Assembly: GCA_965153455.1 (NCBI GenBank)
Contig: OZ234493.1
Location: 15,242,213 to 15,306,212 of the forward strand
Length of the DNA: 64,000 nucleotides
DNA from: Sphagnum compactum
Lineage: Eukaryota; Bryophyta; Sphagnopsida; Sphagnales
Direction: 5' to 3'
Shown here: in pieces, positions 60,701 to 64,000 of the stretch
Layout of the letters: every line of letters begins with the position of its first letter
Position numbering within the stretch: the stretch's first letter is position 1
Notes under the pieces: model-generated
What the model saw: only the letters and a program-made list of their open reading frames with translations
Databases searched by the model: none
Told to the model about the DNA's origin: nothing
Position numbers and translations under genes: made by a program

Positions 60701-63004
60701 GAAGGTTGATTTGTTCCCCATGAATCCGTGTATCATGTCATAAAATTCATGACCAAAGTGATGAAGTAAATCTTTGAGTGGTATTATTTTGAAAGTTAAA
60801 TGCCCATTAGTGTTCATTGTGTCCAATTCCTAATGTGTAATAAAAAAATCTTCTTTGAAATTTCTTGAAATGGATCCCCATTCATCATTGCATGCAAGAC
60901 CATTCTTGAAAATGTTGTCAACAACTTTTGCTTATAACAACCGTTAATATCTTCTTCTATTTCATAACAACAATTTTGAAATTGTGTCATGCATCCACTT
61001 TGTCAAAAACTTTGATGTGTTCATTTTGTTTGGTTTCAAAAACTCATCATATTCCATATTGGGTTGGCATGGTTTCCTCAACTAGACCTCAACGGTGGAA
61101 TCAAAAATTTGGGTTGTATCTTTGCTTTTTTTTTTGTTGATGTTAAATGTTATTTTCTGACACTGGTTTATTGTTTATTTTTTGGTTCAATATTATTATG
61201 TAGATATTCAAAATCTATGATATTAACCAACTACAAAAATAAAAGAGTAAACCCAAAAAAATTCATTTCAGAATCCATATATGCAGCAATACAACATCTA
61301 CAATAATTTAAAAACAAATTCAAATTATATGGAATTGAAAACAAAAAATAGGAAACAAAATACAATGTAATACAAATGTTATCCTCCATAAAAAATCCTC
61401 TTTAACTCCTATCATGAGCTTATCCTCATCCCTTAAAAAACTCAATGTCCTAATGATCACCAACTTAAAACTCTTATCGTAAATCCTTCTTAATTTTTTG
61501 CCATGATATGAATTCAAATTCTCAACCAGTCCTAATCACTCAACCCTATGCTACCACTCTATCCTACAACAACACTTCCTTTTGTTCACTTTGTGCAATG
61601 GTAATATAACATTTTTTCCTTTAACAATTGAACTAGTTTCAAATTCATTGTGTATGGCAATCTTGTAAAGATGCCAACAAAGATATGAAATTTGTACTCA
61701 AATTATGGTCTACGAAATATTTTCATAGTCTTTATGCAATAACTAAAACAAACTGTGTGAATAAAAAGCAATTCCAAATTGGTTTTTTTAAACCCAAAAT
61801 GATGCATTTGCAAATATGTCTCTTAAAGATGTGTAGTTACAAATAGACTCTTAGGGGTGTGCATCAAATGAAATTGCCGACAATATGTTGACATGTGTAT
61901 CATGTGCATTAGAAATGTTCAAATGCATATGGAGCTTTGAAGAAAAGCACAATGGAAAGTATTTATAGATTAATAATGGTATTTGTAGATTTGTAGATAG
62001 GTACATTGATAGTTTAAAAATGGAGAGGAATCGAAGAGAAATTCATTTTGTTCTTTTTAACAACCATATTTTTGATAGTCTTCAGAAATAATAATGATTG
62101 TGCCAAATATATACATGTTGTAGCAAGCTTGAAAGCATAGTGTTATAATATATACTACTTGAAGTTGTTGGAATTGCAAATTTTGAATGCACAATTGAAC
62201 TTGATTTTGAAATTGAATTTTTTACAAGCTATTTGTCATTAATGTTTAGGTTTGCAAAGGGGGGGGGGGGAACAAAAGACATGCAAGGTGTGTGTGTTGC
62301 TTACACATGTGATTGTTATTTGTAGTGCATAACATTGAGCTCAAAACCTTTGACAACCATTACATGTAACATTGTTTATCTTGCATGAAATCTATGGTTT
62401 TTGACAACAATTTTGTTGGTAAATTGTAACATCGCCTACCTTTCATGAAATCAAATGTTAACTAACAAATGCGCTACCACTAAATTAACATTAGGTATCA
62501 AACCAAATTCCATGTCATCATTTTTATAATTTAATACTTTATACATGATTGCATGCCAAATTGAGAAAATCCTAATGCTACCTTACCAATGACTTAACAT
62601 TAGGTGTGAATGATGTTTAACTAGAGATAATAAATTAATTTGAACCTTAAATCAAGCAAAAGTTGAGATACAATTTTATAACAATTTTTTTTTCTCCAAA
62701 ACTTACATTGACTGAATTTTTGAAAAAAAAAACCCTACAAGAGATGGGCAATAAAACCTTCTTTGGATATGGAGACTTTTTTTTGGCTTTGCCTGTAGTG
62801 AAGAGGCTATGCATTATTGTAGGATTTAAGCATAAAAATTTGTCTCAAATTGGACGGAATGTGTGAGTGACTTGGGCACTATTATGTGTGCATATGATGG
62901 ATGAACATGTTCCATAGAAGTGCATGCATGGGCATCAAAAGTTGCTCTAGATCCAGTAAAGGAAATTTGAAGTCTGAACTTGCCATAAAGGAGGGCAGAG
63001 TCAT
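57713..63004. other. AT-rich intergenic region, no gene recognised
   Basis: Only short, low-complexity open frames (Phe/Leu/Ser-rich at 57957-58478). A G11-type run lies at about 62259-62270. No RNA gene, transposon coding sequence or terminal repeats recognised. Confidence 0.5.
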
Positions 63005-63110
63005 TAGGGTTTAAAGGAGGTTTAGGGTTTAGGGTTTAGGGTTTAGGATCCTAAACCCTCCTTTAAACCCTAAACCCTAAACCTAAACCCTAAAACCCTA
63101 AACCCTAAAA
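63005..63110. repeat. Inverted interstitial telomere-like repeats
   Basis: TTTAGGG units (63021-63047) meet CCCTAAA units (63050 onward) around a central GGATCC (63046-63051). A perfect 22-bp palindrome spans 63038-63059. The non-telomeric spacer AAAGGAGG appears on both arms (63014-63021 and, inverted, 63057-63064), and the left arm carries two extra TTTAGGG units. Confidence 0.9.
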
Positions 63111-63370
63111 ATATGAAACCATGATCACCCAGAAAGTATAATCTGGATTTTGTATAGGATCTAATGACACAAATTGAGTCTTCTTCTCTAGAGACATTTT
63201 TATTCTTCAATTATTTGGATACCAGTCAACAACCATTTAAATAACCTTGTTTATTCGGACATAGCCAAAAAAGCAATGAGAATCTCCTGGCCATAAAGCA
63301 TCACCAGCCAGAGCTTCTTGCAATTAGTCTATGGACTTTTCCTATTTTTGAATGAAAAGGGTATAGAACT
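63111..63370. other. Intergenic, no feature seen
   Basis: No gene, repeat or terminal sequence recognised; lies between two telomere-like clusters. Confidence 0.5.
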
Positions 63371-63576
63371 AGGGGTTTAGGGTTTAGGGTTCAGGGTTTT
63401 AGTTGGTGGACTGCAACCCTAAACACTAAAAGAACACTAAACCCTAAACCCATCATACAAGTGGGGACCCATAAATCTAGGAAACAAATCTCCCTCTGTT
63501 TTTTCATGTAAATCAGTGCCAAAAGGTTCTAAAAAGAAATTCCAGAAATTAGGGTTGCAGTCCACCTACTAAAAAC
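63371..63576. repeat. Second telomere-like cluster with a 27-bp inverted repeat
   Basis: GGGTTTAGGGTTTAGGGTTCAGGG at 63373-63396 is followed by CCCTAAACACTAA...ACACTAAACCCTAAACCC (63418-63451), again converging. GTTTTAGTTGGTGGACTGCA and following bases (63396-63422) pair with 63549-63576 (TTAGGGTTGCAGTCCACCTA...), with only one or two mismatches. Confidence 0.8.
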
Positions 63577-64000
63577 TATCCCATCTCAAACAAACAACAT
63601 GATGCCCCCCCTTAACTTTGAGCCAAAAGAATGAGCCAAAAGAAATAGCTATGGTTGTGGGTGGGGCGAGCTCTGAGAGGAGCGAATGGGGGAAGTATAA
63701 ACCAAGAGTTTTGGGGTAGGTATTAGAAAAAAAAACCCTAAACTGCATCCAAGCCCCATCCGGGTATCAGACTTGATGCCCATGGTTATTAGAAATGTTC
63801 AGATATATCTGGTCCTGATATATACTCACGGTTATCGAATAAATCAAATGCCTTGTTATTATATACAATGACGGTTTTCAACCCTTTGTTTTTAAGAGTC
63901 AAATAACCACTTAGGGAACTGCTGCTGGGTATTTGCTGGTTTTTTCATGAAACCTGGTGGTTCTTTGAATTCTGGTTATACCTGGAACCAACGGTTATTA
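63577..64000. other. Intergenic, no feature seen
   Basis: AT-rich with repeated GGTTATT/ACGGTTAT words (63785, 63829 and 63991). No gene recognised. Confidence 0.45.

Noticed and set aside
63005-63110. True chromosome end
   Set aside because: The repeat block is only about 100 bp, changes polarity in the middle, and is followed by nearly 900 bp of ordinary sequence.

Overview
This is a window of nuclear DNA from a land plant. The evidence is GT-AG introns, TTTAGGG-type telomere motifs, and plant-typical families: NO VEIN, plant-type IMP dehydrogenase, an IF1-like mitochondrial protein, DUF4408/DUF761 and STIG1. The LINE and hAT types look like ones I associate with non-angiosperm plants, but that is only an impression and the lineage is unresolved.

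Layout. At 1-5740 (+) lie the last seven exons of a NO VEIN-like gene, ending in a DUF3883 nuclease-like domain. At 6.7-19 kb is a graveyard of decayed transposons: a minus-strand Ty3/gypsy pol, with a solo LTR (perfect 5-bp target duplication) inside its RNase H; a plus-strand hAT remnant abutting its reverse transcriptase; a CACTA-like non-autonomous element; and a decayed LINE-like reverse transcriptase. At 19.8-22.1 kb (+) is a three-exon IF1-like gene, and convergent to it at 24.0-26.7 kb (-) a four-exon IMP dehydrogenase. At about 29.85 kb is a frameshifted STIG1-like cysteine-rich fragment. At 32.3-34.2 kb (-) is a single-exon DUF4408/DUF761 membrane protein gene, with a microsatellite-rich upstream region that runs into an unusual CTAC-rich satellite at 36.0-36.8 kb.

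From 36.8 kb to the end I find no host gene. The sequence is AT-rich and repetitive: minisatellites (one reading as 14-residue protein repeats), G-rich tracts, foldbacks, MITE candidates, recurring CTAC-type arrays and interstitial telomere-like repeats in inverted orientation near 63 kb. The most curious object is a 247-bp element at 50993-51239 with 48-bp terminal inverted repeats that encloses a CCHC zinc-knuckle reading frame.

The genes are unrelated housekeeping or developmental loci, not a cluster: nucleotide synthesis (IMPDH), mitochondrial function (IF1-like), leaf and vascular patterning (NO VEIN), and an uncharacterised membrane protein. I see no convincing new multi-gene system. 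The novelty lies in repeats and gene structure. Exon boundaries were placed by eye from GT/AG signals and reading frame, without transcript evidence.
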